Assembly: GCA_005882135.1 (NCBI GenBank)
Contig: VBDR01000038.1
Span: 1-45,762, forward strand
Direction: 5' to 3'
Source: Chloroflexota bacterium
Lineage (GTDB): Bacteria; Chloroflexota; Dormibacteria; Dormibacterales; Dormibacteraceae
Length of the DNA stretch: 45,762 nt
Positions 1 through 9,885 of the stretch are shown one piece after another. How positions within the stretch are numbered: position 1 is the stretch's first letter; every line of letters starts with the position of its first letter. The notes under the pieces are model-generated. The model worked only from the letters and a program-made list of their open reading frames with translations. It had not been told where the DNA came from and did no database searches. The position numbers and the translations under genes are program-made.

Positions 1-1
1 G

Positions 2-481
2 ATCGAGCTGGCCGGCCACAAGCAGAGGATCCAGATGCAGGTCACGAGCTCGATCGAGACCTTGCTCGACCTCACCGGCGCGCCGGGTGCGGAGAGCGAG
101 TTCTCGCTCCCCATCTCCTCGAAGACGGTCGAGCGCTGGGCCTGCGACTGCAGCCTGACGAGGGTCCTGATGCAGGACTCGGTCGTGATCGACGTCGGCC
201 GGGCGGAGCGGACGATCAAAGGCCCCAGGCGGCGGGCGCTCAACGCCCGCGACCAGCACTGCCGCTGGCCGGGCTGCGAGCGGCCGGCCTCCTGGTGCGA
301 CGGCCACCACATCGTCTACGTGATGCGCGGAGGCGGCGATGAGCTGGAAAACCTCGTCCTTTTGTGCACCCGGCATCACGGGATGGTGCATGAGGGCGGG
401 TGGCAGCTGGTCAAGGCCGACGACGGCAAAGTCATCACCGTCGCGCCGTCTTCCCCATTTATGGGGAAGTCCCCGCCGTAG
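2..481 (+). CDS. HNH endonuclease, DUF222/13E12 family (3' part)
   Basis: The frame is open to the left edge, so this is the C-terminal part of a longer gene. It ends in a classic HNH nuclease module: a zinc-type CRWPGC pair near residue 87 (counting from the first Met at 35), the DGHHI core, an Asn in the ELENLVLLC segment and a closing HH pair. This arrangement is typical of the C-terminus of DUF222-HNH proteins, which are multi-copy in actinobacterial and related genomes and often called 13E12 repeat proteins. They presumably cut DNA; their biological role is unclear. The last eleven codons (…SSPFMGKSPP) and the stop lie inside a hairpin repeat that recurs at 5124-5167, so the original 3' end may have been altered by insertion of that element. 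Confidence 0.85.
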   Translation: MELAGHKQRIQMQVTSSIETLLDLTGAPGAESEFSLPISSKTVERWACDCSLTRVLMQDSVVIDVGRAERTIKGPRRRALNARDQHCRWPGCERPASWCDGHHIVYVMRGGGDELENLVLLCTRHHGMVHEGGWQLVKADDGKVITVAPSSPFMGKSPP

Positions 482-492
482 GCGGGGGATGG
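450..492 (+). repeat. Double-hairpin repeat, copy A
   Basis: Two adjacent inverted repeats are separated by one base. The first is a 9-bp stem (CTTCCCCAT / ATGGGGAAG, 450-458 with 461-469), the second a 7-bp stem (CCCCGCC / GGCGGGG, 471-477 with 481-487) with a GTA loop, followed by GATGG. A second copy lies at 5124-5167 in the same orientation. The element overlaps the HNH stop codon. There is no U-tract, so it is not a standard intrinsic terminator. Confidence 0.75.
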
Positions 493-531
493 CGCTTACG
501 TTCGGTTTGCCGAGAGGGCCAGACTAAATAG

Positions 532-1044
532 GTGACGGTCGAGCGCCGTTCGCGGAGATTCTCGTCCGCCGTGCTCGAGCGCGTGGCGCGCCGGTTGATG
601 AACGCCTCTCCCCTATGCGCTCTCGCCACCGTGTCGGCTGGGAGGCGGGCGCATATCAACCACATGTACTTCGCTTGGAGCGAGCGCTTCGAGGTCGTCT
701 GGATCTCTGACCCGGACTCCCTCCATTCCCGCAACCTCGTCAAGAGCGCCTCGGCGGCGGTGACCGTCTATGCCTCCAACCAGGTGTGGGGCCGGCCTGA
801 TCGCGGCATCCAGCTGTTCGGCAGGGCCGGCGTTTCGGCAGGAAGAGCGGCGCAAGAGGCCAGGCGCCTGTACGGCCGGCGATTCCGCGATTACGACGTT
901 GAGGGCGACAGCCTTCCGGTGTATCGATTCCAACCGCGCAGCCTGAAACTCTTCGATGAGCGCTCGCTCGCCCCGGGCACGCTGGTGACGGCAAGGGTCA
1001 CGCCCGAGGGTCTCGCCTGGTCGAAGACCGAGGTCTGGGCCTAA
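532..1044 (+). CDS. PPOX-class (pyridoxamine 5'-phosphate oxidase-like) flavoprotein
   Basis: A 170-residue protein with the split beta-barrel layout of PPOX/FMN-binding proteins: an N-terminal helix (residues 12-25), the strand pattern LCALATVSAG…HINHMYFAW (about 28-47), then VVWISDPDSLHSRNLVKSASAAVTVYA (about 55-80), which matches the family's 'R/N-hold-FMN' strands. Members bind FMN, F420 or heme, and the substrate cannot be told from sequence. The start is a GTG without a Shine-Dalgarno; an AT-rich actaaatag box lies immediately upstream, so the mRNA may be leaderless. It stands alone, convergent with the acyl-CoA synthetase operon whose end is 6 nt away. Confidence 0.75.
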   Translation: MTVERRSRRFSSAVLERVARRLMNASPLCALATVSAGRRAHINHMYFAWSERFEVVWISDPDSLHSRNLVKSASAAVTVYASNQVWGRPDRGIQLFGRAGVSAGRAAQEARRLYGRRFRDYDVEGDSLPVYRFQPRSLKLFDERSLAPGTLVTARVTPEGLAWSKTEVWA

Positions 1045-1050
1045 GACACC

Positions 1051-2628
1051 CTACTGGCGGACTATCGCCGCGGCGCCTTTTCTCAAGACAAACTTCTGGA
1101 TCTTGCCGGTCGCCGTCTTCGGCAGCTCGGGTACGAAGCTCACGCCGTGCGGTGCCTTGAAGTGCGCCAGACGCTCTCGCGTAAAGGCGATCAGCTCCGC
1201 CTCGGTGGCACTCGCGCCGGACTTCAGCACCACGTAGGCGAATGGCGCCTCGCCCCACTTCTCGTGCGGAAGGCCAACGATCGCAGCCTCCTGCACAGCA
1301 GGATGGCGGAGCAGCACGCCTTCGACCTCGATCGACGAGATGTTCTCGCCGCCGCTGATGATCACGTCCTTGATCCGGTCGCGGATCTCGGCGTAACCGT
1401 CGGGGTGCATGACCGCGGCGTCACCGGTGTGGAACCAACCGTCGCCCATCACCTTCTTGGTTGCCTCGGGATCGTTGTAGTAACCCTTCATGATCACGTT
1501 GCCGCGGGCCACGATCTCGCCCAGCGTCTGGCCGTCGGCAGGGACGTCCTTGCCGTCGCCGTCGACGACGCGCAGCTCGCAAGCGCCGATCATCTCCACG
1601 CCGGTCAGCGCCTTGATCACCGCCCGATCGGCCGCCGGCATCGAAGCGTGCTCTGGGCGCGGCTCGCATATGGTGAGAAAAGGCGACGTCTCCGTGAGCC
1701 CGTAGACCTGCGTCACCTCCCAGCCGAGCTCACCTTCCATGCGCTCGATCGTGGCGGCGGCGGGAGGCGCCCCCGCGGTGATCACGTGCACCCCACCGGG
1801 CACCTCGCCCCGGGCCTCCGGCGACGCACCGGCCAGCGAGATCAAAACCGTCGGCGCCGCGCACAACCAGCCGACCTTCTCCTGGCGGACCAGGTCGAAG
1901 ACGCGCGCCGGCTCGACCTTCGGGAGGCAGATGTGCTTGCCGCCCACCGCGGTGATGATCCATACGAAGGTCCAGCCGTTCGCGTGGAACATCGGCAGCG
2001 TCCACAGGTAGCGGTCGTCGACCGTGATGTGGAAGTGGACAAGCGTGTCCACCACGTTCATCCAGGCGTTGCGGTGCGTGATCATCACGCCCTTGGGCTT
2101 GGCGGTCGTCCCGCTCGTGTAGTTCAAGGACAGCAGGTCATCCTCTTTGACATCAGCGCGCTTGAAGGACGGCCCGGCGCGCGCGATCTCGGGGTCGTAC
2201 TCGCGCCAGCCCTTGCGACCGTCGGCCTTCCCGAGCACGACGAAATGCTCGACCCCGCGCAGCTGATCCCGCACATCGTCGACCGCGGCGACGTAGTCGG
2301 GATGGACGCACAGGATCTTGGCTCCGGAGTGCGAGGTGATGTAGACGAAGTCCTCCGCCGTGAGCCGGAAGTTGATCGGCACCAGCACCGCGCCGATCTG
2401 GGGCACGGCGTAGAAAGACTCGAGCTGCTCGTGCGTGTTGGGCGCAATGTACGCGACGCGGTCGCCTCGCCCCACGCCCATAGCCTGGAGGGCCGACGAC
2501 CATCGGTCGCACCGATCGAAAAATTCTTCATACGTCAGGCGCAGGTCGCCGTCGACGACACCCTCCCGGTCGCCGTACAGCTTGCGTGTCCGCCGCGCGA
2601 ACGCGAGGGGTGTAAGCGGAGTTTCCAT
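1051..2628 (-). CDS. AMP-forming acyl-CoA synthetase
   Basis: A full-length (525 aa) member of the ANL adenylating superfamily. The P-loop-like motif YTSGTTAKPKG is at 170-180, LPMFHANGW near 211, YGLTETS at about 308, the GWFHTGD hinge at about 396 and the catalytic-lysine motif PKTATGKIQK at 502-511. It activates a carboxylic acid with ATP to acyl-AMP plus PPi, then forms acyl-CoA. The LPMFHANGW and IISGGENISS segments resemble medium/long-chain fatty acyl-CoA ligases, but chain length is not readable. The ATG is preceded by GGAGAAGTCG. It is the last gene of a leftward operon, 9 nt behind the small gene 2638-2967, with hppA upstream. Confidence 0.92.
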   Translation of the reverse strand: METPLTPLAFARRTRKLYGDREGVVDGDLRLTYEEFFDRCDRWSSALQAMGVGRGDRVAYIAPNTHEQLESFYAVPQIGAVLVPINFRLTAEDFVYITSHSGAKILCVHPDYVAAVDDVRDQLRGVEHFVVLGKADGRKGWREYDPEIARAGPSFKRADVKEDDLLSLNYTSGTTAKPKGVMITHRNAWMNVVDTLVHFHITVDDRYLWTLPMFHANGWTFVWIITAVGGKHICLPKVEPARVFDLVRQEKVGWLCAAPTVLISLAGASPEARGEVPGGVHVITAGAPPAAATIERMEGELGWEVTQVYGLTETSPFLTICEPRPEHASMPAADRAVIKALTGVEMIGACELRVVDGDGKDVPADGQTLGEIVARGNVIMKGYYNDPEATKKVMGDGWFHTGDAAVMHPDGYAEIRDRIKDVIISGGENISSIEVEGVLLRHPAVQEAAIVGLPHEKWGEAPFAYVVLKSGASATEAELIAFTRERLAHFKAPHGVSFVPELPKTATGKIQKFVLRKGAAAIVRQ

Positions 2629-2637
2629 CGACTTCTC

Positions 2638-2967
2638 CTATGAGTTGAGCATCAGCGCGAAGTCGGCCGCCCTGATCCCGCCCACGAAGGCGTGATGAGC
2701 GTGGGGCTCGAGCTCGACGGACCGTTCGTAGACGAACGCGTACACGTTGTCGAGGTTCCAGTCGCCGTAACCCTGGATCCGCAGCCCGTAACGGAGACCT
2801 TCGTCCTTCCTGCCCCGCTGAAAGAGGTCGATGGCCCGCGCGTAGATGGCCTTCAGGATCTCCAGCTGCATCGATAGCTCGGCGATCGTCCTGGCGTCGC
2901 CATCCGCCTCCACCAGCTGCTCGACCTGTGTTTCGAGGTCGGCGATCTCCTTCTGGTAGTCGTCCAC
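2638..2967 (-). CDS. Small coiled-coil hypothetical protein
   Basis: I do not recognise the family. The 109-residue product starts with a charged heptad-like helix (residues 1-50, rich in Glu/Gln/Leu) followed by a segment with conserved-looking aromatic residues (GLRIQGYGDWNLDNVYAFVYERSVELEPHAHH). No signal peptide or membrane span is visible, so it is probably cytosolic. It starts with GTG directly behind a GAGG, 16 nt after hppA, and is followed by the acyl-CoA synthetase after 9 nt, so all three are probably co-transcribed and translationally linked. Confidence 0.7.
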   Translation of the reverse strand: MDDYQKEIADLETQVEQLVEADGDARTIAELSMQLEILKAIYARAIDLFQRGRKDEGLRYGLRIQGYGDWNLDNVYAFVYERSVELEPHAHHAFVGGIRAADFALMLNS

Positions 2968-2983
2968 CTCACGGACGAGTTTA

Positions 2984-5023
<2,040 letters not shown>

Positions 5024-5123
5024 TGACCTCCCTCGAATCGCGGAAACCGATAAACGCCGGCCGGGGGTGCGCAGGGCGCACTTCCAGCGGAGCGATAGGT
5101 TAAACGAACGGGAAAATCATCAT

Positions 5124-5167
5124 CTTCTCCATTCATGGGGAAGTACCCGGCCGTGGGCCGGGGATGG
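5124..5167 (+). repeat. Double-hairpin repeat, copy B
   Basis: Same architecture as the element at 450-492: stem one CTTCTCCAT / ATGGGGAAG (5124-5132 with 5135-5143), stem two CCCGGCC / GGCCGGG (5146-5152 with 5156-5162), then GATGG. Stem two differs from copy A by a compensatory C-G to G-C swap. Stem one has a C-to-T change that stays paired (U·G) only in the + strand RNA. It lies between the hppA start and the acylphosphatase stop. Confidence 0.75.
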
Positions 5168-5172
5168 GGCTG

Positions 5173-5445
5173 TCAGCCGGCCAGGTCGAAGCCGTCCAGG
5201 TTGCCGGTCGCACTCTGCCAACGGGTGTCCACGCGGTCGACGCGTGCCATCCGCGGTCCCTCTCCGACCGCGCGCTTGAGCTGCTCGAGGTCCTGTCGCG
5301 CGCCCTCGGCGACCAGCTCGACAGTGCCGTCGTCGTTGTTGCGGACCCATCCCCGCAGCCCAAGCTGGTGCGCCTTGCGGAGCACGAAGTAGCGGAAACC
5401 CACGCCCTGCACGTCACCACGGATCACCGCGTGCAATCGCTCCAT
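5173..5445 (-). CDS. acyP: Acylphosphatase
   Basis: From Met at 5445 the product is 90 residues, the family's usual length. It shows the phosphate-binding loop GDVQGVGFRYFV with the catalytic Arg, the second signature GLRGWVRNNDDGTVELVAEG with the catalytic Asn, and the ferredoxin-like alpha-beta fold pattern. It cleaves acyl phosphates in the cytosol. An in-frame ATG at 5463 would overlap the divergent CinA-like gene's start (5462); the 5445 start leaves 16 nt between the two genes. No Shine-Dalgarno is visible. Downstream on its own strand lies the double-hairpin repeat, which could act as a 3' end structure. Confidence 0.9.
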   Translation of the reverse strand: MERLHAVIRGDVQGVGFRYFVLRKAHQLGLRGWVRNNDDGTVELVAEGARQDLEQLKRAVGEGPRMARVDRVDTRWQSATGNLDGFDLAG

Positions 5446-5461
5446 GTTTATATGGTCAGCC

Positions 5462-6223
5462 ATGCCCGCATCCAGCATCGTGGCCATCGGGGACGAGCTG
5501 GTCGGAGGCTTCACCCTCGACACCAACTCCCACTGGATGGCGGAACGGCTCCGGCTGCTCGGCTACCCGGTGAAACGGGTCACGCAGATCCGCGACAAAC
5601 CGGATGAGATAGTCGACCAGATCCGCCTTGAGCTCGACGACACCGAGATCACTGACGTTTTCGTCAGCGGCGGGCTGGGCCCGACCCCCGATGACCGAAC
5701 CTTCGCCGCGCTTGCACAGGCATTGGGGAAAGAGCTCGTGATCTGGGAAGACACCCGCGCCCGGATCGAGCGGCGCGTGCAGCGGATGCACTCGATGGGG
5801 CTGCTCGAGTCGCCGGAGGTGACCGAAGGCAACCTGCGCATGGCGCGCATCCCCGCCGGCCCCGCCCATGTCTTCAAGAATCGCCGCGGCATGGCGCCCG
5901 GTACGGTTTACGAGGCGCACGGAAAGCGCATCTTCGTCTTGCCCGGCGTGCCGCTCGAGATGAAGGGCATCTTCACCGAAGAGCTCGAGGCTCAGTTCCT
6001 CGCCGGAGGGGCGGCGGCCACCGTGCGCGAGCTGCGCTTCACATTCGCGGTCGAGGCACGCTTTTACCCGTTGATGCGCGAGCTGGAGGTGAGCTTTCCG
6101 GACGTCTCGGTCGGCTCGTATCCCAACTTCGAGACCAAGGAGCTCGTCATCCGGTGCGTGGGCGCGGATCCCAAACGCGTGGAGGAAGCACTGGAAGTGA
6201 TCCGGCGGCGGGCTCCCGTTTAG
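5462..6223 (+). CDS. CinA-like protein, molybdopterin-binding-type domain only
   Basis: A 253-residue protein made only of the MoCF/CinA N-terminal domain: SIVAIGDELVGG…DTNSHWMAERL at the N-terminus, VFVSGGLGPTPDDRTFAALA around residues 58-77, and FVLPGVPLEMKGIF around 159-172. The C-terminal nicotinamide-nucleotide amidase domain of full-length CinA (about 415 aa) is absent. Stand-alone versions of this domain are sometimes ADP-ribose pyrophosphatases; that activity is an inference here. I chose ATG 5462 because it aligns with the family start. There is no Shine-Dalgarno, but TTTATAT sits about 9 nt upstream, compatible with a leaderless mRNA. Its stop shares bases with that of the convergent sigma factor gene. 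Confidence 0.85.
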   Translation: MPASSIVAIGDELVGGFTLDTNSHWMAERLRLLGYPVKRVTQIRDKPDEIVDQIRLELDDTEITDVFVSGGLGPTPDDRTFAALAQALGKELVIWEDTRARIERRVQRMHSMGLLESPEVTEGNLRMARIPAGPAHVFKNRRGMAPGTVYEAHGKRIFVLPGVPLEMKGIFTEELEAQFLAGGAAATVRELRFTFAVEARFYPLMRELEVSFPDVSVGSYPNFETKELVIRCVGADPKRVEEALEVIRRRAPV

Positions 6224-7536
6224 CCCCGCAGCTTCCGTTGAAGGAGAGAGCGCTCGGCCGGGTTCTGAGAGAGCTCGAGGGCGCGCAGCCGCGCCTCGCG
6301 CGCCAGGGCAACCTCGCCGAGCTCATCGAGCAGCTCAGCCCGGGTCGCATGGAAGAGGTGATATCCGCCCAGCGAGATGGCGAGGTCGTTGACCTCACCC
6401 AGCGCGGCTTGCGGCCCGGTGACGTGGCTCAACGCGACTGCGCGGTTGAGCCTGACGATGGGCGTATCCGCGATCCGCAGAAGCGTGTCGTACAGCGCCA
6501 CGATCTGTTGCCAGTCCGTCTCTCGCCACGAGGGCGCGGCGGAGTGCACCGCGGCGATCGCCGCCTGGAGCTGGTAGGGACCTGGGGACGACATCGCCGC
6601 GGCTCGATCCAGGACCTCGACCGCCTGGGCGATCGCGGTCGAGTCCCACAGAGCGCGGTCCTGGTCGGGCAAAAGGACGATGTCGCCATTCGAGTCGAAT
6701 CGCGCCCGCGACCGCGCAAGGTGCAGCCTCATCAACACGATGAGTCCCAGCACTTCGGGCTGGTCGGGCAGCAGACGGGCGACCAGGCTGGTCAGCCACA
6801 TCGCATCCTCCGCGAGGTCGCGGCGCGACGCCACCTGCGGCCCTCGGCTCAGGTAGCCCTCATTGAACATGAGGTACAGAACCGCGAGCACCCAGTCCAC
6901 GCGGGGCACCAGCTCGGCGCCTTGGGGCATTCGGTACGGGATGTTCGCTTCCACGATCTTCCTTTTGGCGCGCACGATTCGCTGGGCCATCGCCGGCTCG
7001 GAGACGAGAAACGCGGCCGCGATCTCCTGGGTGGTGAATCCCGCGACTGCGCGCAGCGTGAGCGCCACCTGCGCTTCCTGGGCAAGGGCCGGATGACAGC
7101 ACGTGAAGATCAGGCGCAACCGGTCGTCCGCTTCGGCCGGTTCAGCAGGCATCGTCGAACGCTGCAGGAGTGCGATTTTCTCCGCGTAGCGCTGGTCGCG
7201 GCGCAGCAGGTCGATGGCGCGGCGCCGCGCCGCCGTCATCAACCACGCGCCGGGGTTGTCCGGGATTCCCTGGGCCGGCCAATTCTCCAGCGCCGCGACC
7301 AGGCTGTCCTGGACGACCTCTTCCGCGATGTCGAAGTTGCCGATGAGGCGCACCATCGCGCCGGTGAGCTTCGCGGCCTCTTCGCGGAACACTGCCGTGA
7401 GTGCCGCATCGGTGGCTTTCCTTGTCTCAGTCAGGCCCTCATCGTTCCACAGCGGGCCAGACCTCGACAGGCCCGGCGCGCCATGCCTTGGCCATCTCGA
7501 GTGCCTCGTCGAGATCCTTGACCTGCACGATGGCAA
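6220..7536 (-). CDS. ECF42-like RNA polymerase sigma factor with C-terminal extension
   Basis: The product has sigma region 2 (FDIAEEVVQDSLVAALENWP…PGAWLMTAARRRAIDLLRR), region 4 (LRAVAGFTTQEIAAAFLVSEPAMAQRIVRAKRKI) and a long helical C-terminal extension of about 220 residues, the layout of the ECF42 group, in which the extension is needed for activity. The neighbour upstream encodes a YCII/DGPF protein, the hallmark partner of ECF42 factors, in place of an anti-sigma factor. The start is uncertain: the only ATG (7536) lies deep inside the YCII gene. Family alignment suggests translation begins near LTETRK at 7434, where the codon is CTG behind a GAGG and overlaps the YCII stop region. Its stop overlaps the convergent CinA-like stop (TTAG). 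Confidence 0.88.
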   Translation of the reverse strand: MPSCRSRISTRHSRWPRHGAPGLSRSGPLWNDEGLTETRKATDAALTAVFREEAAKLTGAMVRLIGNFDIAEEVVQDSLVAALENWPAQGIPDNPGAWLMTAARRRAIDLLRRDQRYAEKIALLQRSTMPAEPAEADDRLRLIFTCCHPALAQEAQVALTLRAVAGFTTQEIAAAFLVSEPAMAQRIVRAKRKIVEANIPYRMPQGAELVPRVDWVLAVLYLMFNEGYLSRGPQVASRRDLAEDAMWLTSLVARLLPDQPEVLGLIVLMRLHLARSRARFDSNGDIVLLPDQDRALWDSTAIAQAVEVLDRAAAMSSPGPYQLQAAIAAVHSAAPSWRETDWQQIVALYDTLLRIADTPIVRLNRAVALSHVTGPQAALGEVNDLAISLGGYHLFHATRAELLDELGEVALAREARLRALELSQNPAERSLLQRKLRG

Positions 7537-7786
7537 AGCCCCCGATGATCTCTTTGGACTCGATGAACGGGCCGTCTGTGACGATGGGTTTGCCGTCCTT
7601 GTATCGAACCGTGGTAGCGGTCTGGGGGCCCTTCAATTGCTCCCCCCCGACGATCTTGCCGGCGCGGCTGTACTCCTCGAACCACTGCTCCGCCAGCTTC
7701 ATGCCCGCCGCCATCTCCTCCGCTGACATGTTGTCGAAGCGCTCCTGGTCGTCCATGGTCCCCACGAAAAGCAGCACGTATTTCAT
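7439..7786 (-). CDS. YCII/DGPF-domain protein
   Basis: A 115-residue YCII-related (DGPF) protein, with MKYVLLFVG at the N-terminus and the signature TDGPFIESKEIIGGFAIVQVKDLDEALEMAKAW, which contains the DGPF motif. Such proteins form a ferredoxin-like dimer; some bind small ligands, but no reaction is established for this clade. I chose ATG 7786 (preceded by GGAGGTTGAA) over the in-frame ATG at 7801. The gene directly precedes and overlaps the ECF42-like sigma gene, so it is probably its regulated or regulating partner. Confidence 0.9.
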   Translation of the reverse strand: MKYVLLFVGTMDDQERFDNMSAEEMAAGMKLAEQWFEEYSRAGKIVGGEQLKGPQTATTVRYKDGKPIVTDGPFIESKEIIGGFAIVQVKDLDEALEMAKAWRAGPVEVWPAVER

Positions 7787-7835
7787 TTCAACCTCCTCCA
7801 TGCACGACGAACGGGGTGACCAGGAATCGACAGCC

Positions 7836-8636
7836 TCAAGACCCGGTGAACTCGGGCTCCTGCTTGCTCAGGAATGACATGATGCCGATCGCCGCGTCGG
7901 TGCTCAGGGCGGCTCGGGCAAAGTCCTGGGACTCGATCGCCAGCGCCTCGTCCAGGCGGAGGTCGTAGCCGCGGTGCACGGCGTCCTTGATCATGGCGAT
8001 GGCGAACGTCGCCGCCTTCGCGAGCCTGCCCGCCAGCTCGTCGACCGCGGCCTGAAACTCCGCTGGCGGCACGGCGCGGTCGACCCATCCCACCGCTTGG
8101 GCTTCCTGCGCCGAGAGCCGGGTCGACTCGATAAGGAAGCGCATCGCCCGCGCTTTGCCGATCAGGCGCGGCAGCCGCTGCGTCCCGCCTGCGCCCGGGA
8201 TGATGCCGAGGGAGGATTCGGTCTGCCCGATGCGCGAGCGGCCGTCTTCGACCATGATCCTGAAGTCGCAGCAGAGCGTCAGCTCGCTGCCACCGCCCAG
8301 GGCATGCCCGTTGATGGCCGCGATCACCGGCTTGGGGCAGCGCTCGATGGCGTTGAAGTGATGGTTCATCCGCCTCATGAAGAGGGCGATCTGGTCGGTG
8401 GCGTCGGGTGCGTCGCGGTCAACGTCCGCGAGGGAGGTCAGGTCGGCGCCGACACTGAAGTACTTCTCGTAATCGGAGGCGAGGACCGCGACCCGGACTC
8501 CAGGATCGGCGCCAAGCTCGTTGAACGCGACGGCGAGCTCCTCCATCAAGTCTTCCGCGATCGCGTTGTTGCCCTTGCGGTGCATGACAACGCGCGCGAC
8601 TGCGCCCTCCCGCCGGACGTCGACCAGCTCGCCCAT
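7836..8636 (-). CDS. Enoyl-CoA hydratase/isomerase (crotonase family)
   Basis: A 266-residue crotonase-fold protein. The oxyanion-hole segment SVGADLTSLA is at 61-70 and INGHALGGGSELTLCCDFRI at 108-127. Both catalytic glutamates of classical hydratases are present, E118 in GGGSE and E140 in GQTESSLGIIPGAGGTQRL, so hydration of 2-enoyl-CoA is likely. The ATG begins at the base after the SDR stop, so the two genes are translationally coupled. With the SDR, the two hot-dog dehydratase genes and the acyl-CoA ligase it suggests a fatty-acyl or branched-chain/steroid side-chain degradation route. Confidence 0.92.
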   Translation of the reverse strand: MGELVDVRREGAVARVVMHRKGNNAIAEDLMEELAVAFNELGADPGVRVAVLASDYEKYFSVGADLTSLADVDRDAPDATDQIALFMRRMNHHFNAIERCPKPVIAAINGHALGGGSELTLCCDFRIMVEDGRSRIGQTESSLGIIPGAGGTQRLPRLIGKARAMRFLIESTRLSAQEAQAVGWVDRAVPPAEFQAAVDELAGRLAKAATFAIAMIKDAVHRGYDLRLDEALAIESQDFARAALSTDAAIGIMSFLSKQEPEFTGS

Positions 8637-9476
8637 CTACGCCGTGAAGAGGGGGATGCCGCCCGCGACCTCGATCACGGCGCCGGTTATGTACCCAGCC
8701 TCTTCGGTGCACAGGAACGCGATCGTGTTGGCGATGTCCTCAGGCTGGCCGAACCGCTTGAACACCGTTCGCGCCTTGAACCGCTCGTACAACGGGTTGT
8801 TCGCGGCCGCCGCCTTCCCCGCCTCCGACTCGATGATCCCGGGCGCGATCGCGTTGGCGGTGATGTTGTGGCGGCCGCCCTCGAGCGCCGCCGTCTTGGC
8901 CAGGCCTATGAGCCCCGCCTTCGTCGACGAGTAGCTGGCCTGACCGAAGCCTCCGAGCGTACCGGCAACCGATGACATGAAGATCAGCCGGCCCCAGTGG
9001 TTCTCGACCATGTACGGCCATGCCTCTTTGGTGCAGTTGAACGCACCGGTCAGGTTCACCTTGACGTCCCGATCCCACAGTTCGTAGGACTGGTTGGGAA
9101 TCTGCGCGGCATGGTCGAGGGTCGCGGCGTTGTTGATCAGGATGTCGATCTTGCCGAACTCATCCTTGATGTTCTTGAAGACTTCGCGGACCTGGTCGCG
9201 ATTGGTCACGTCCATCTTGATGGCGAGCGACTTGCGACCCATCTGGCGAATCGCCTCGGCGGTGGCGTTCGAGTGCACCCACCCCTGTGACACCGCGAAC
9301 TGCGCAAGCATGCTGCCCTGCGACTCCGCGGTCTGCTGCAAGTTGGGGTCGTCCTCGACCAGGACGTCGGTGATCACGACATCCGCACCCATGCTCGCCA
9401 GCGTGAGCGCGTCCTGGCGGCCCAACCCGCGCGAGGCGCCGGTGACCACAGCAACCTTGCCCGTTAGATCGAACAT
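8637..9476 (-). CDS. Short-chain dehydrogenase/reductase
   Basis: A 279-residue classical SDR with the nucleotide-binding TGASRGLG motif (12-19), NNAA (116-119), the serine of the MSS segment and the YSSTK catalytic Tyr/Lys pair (Y182, K186). It is about 30 residues longer than FabG because of an insertion at about 40-80 between the second and third strands, as in hydroxyacyl-CoA dehydrogenase domains of multifunctional beta-oxidation enzymes. The likely reaction is NAD(P)-dependent oxidation or reduction of a 3-hydroxyacyl thioester. ATG 9476 has GAGGAG six bases upstream; the GTG at 9482 is an alternative. It is followed without a gap by the enoyl-CoA hydratase. Confidence 0.9.
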   Translation of the reverse strand: MFDLTGKVAVVTGASRGLGRQDALTLASMGADVVITDVLVEDDPNLQQTAESQGSMLAQFAVSQGWVHSNATAEAIRQMGRKSLAIKMDVTNRDQVREVFKNIKDEFGKIDILINNAATLDHAAQIPNQSYELWDRDVKVNLTGAFNCTKEAWPYMVENHWGRLIFMSSVAGTLGGFGQASYSSTKAGLIGLAKTAALEGGRHNITANAIAPGIIESEAGKAAAANNPLYERFKARTVFKRFGQPEDIANTIAFLCTEEAGYITGAVIEVAGGIPLFTA

Positions 9477-9531
9477 CTTCACTCCTCGTTCATGGTCTCC
9501 TCCTGCTGCCGGGTCAGCGAGAACTCCAGCG

Positions 9532-9885
9532 TCACCGCTCGTACTCTGCGATCGCTTTCGTCAGCACCGCTTCTCCGCGCTGGTTGACGGCGCTCACATC
9601 GAGCCTGCCCTCGCCCGCCGGCTGGGCTGAGAACGTGACCGTGTCGCCGGGCACGACCATGCCGGCGAAGCGGACGGACATCCGGCGCAGCCGGCCCGGC
9701 CCCCCCGCCGCTTCGGACGCGACGGTGGCGGCGATTCCCATCTGCAGCATGCCGTGAGCGATCACCCCGGGCAGGCCGACCGATCGCGCGAAATCATCGT
9801 CGAGATGGATCGGGTTCTGGTCACCGGACGCTTCGGCGTAATCGGCGATCTGCTCGCGAGTGAAAGTGACCCGCCGCTCGCTCAT
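9532..9885 (-). CDS. MaoC-like (R)-specific enoyl-CoA hydratase / dehydratase subunit
   Basis: A 117-residue single hot-dog domain with the hydratase-2 signature YAEASGDQNPIHLDDDFARSVGLPGVIAHGMLQMG, including the catalytic Asp and His of the GDxNPIH motif. Start ATG 9885 overlaps the stop of the upstream gene by four bases (ATGA), so the two are made together. Adjacent pairs of one MaoC and one FAS1-like N-domain protein form heterodimers such as mycobacterial HadAB, where only the MaoC subunit carries the catalytic residues. Substrate is unknown; a 3-hydroxyacyl thioester is expected. Confidence 0.9.
   Translation of the reverse strand: MSERRVTFTREQIADYAEASGDQNPIHLDDDFARSVGLPGVIAHGMLQMGIAATVASEAAGGPGRLRRMSVRFAGMVVPGDTVTFSAQPAGEGRLDVSAVNQRGEAVLTKAIAEYER

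Noticed and set aside
5173-5526. The 117-codon frame for acylphosphatase starting at 5526.
   Set aside because: The first 27 residues overlap the CinA-like gene and have no family match; ATG 5445 gives the standard length.
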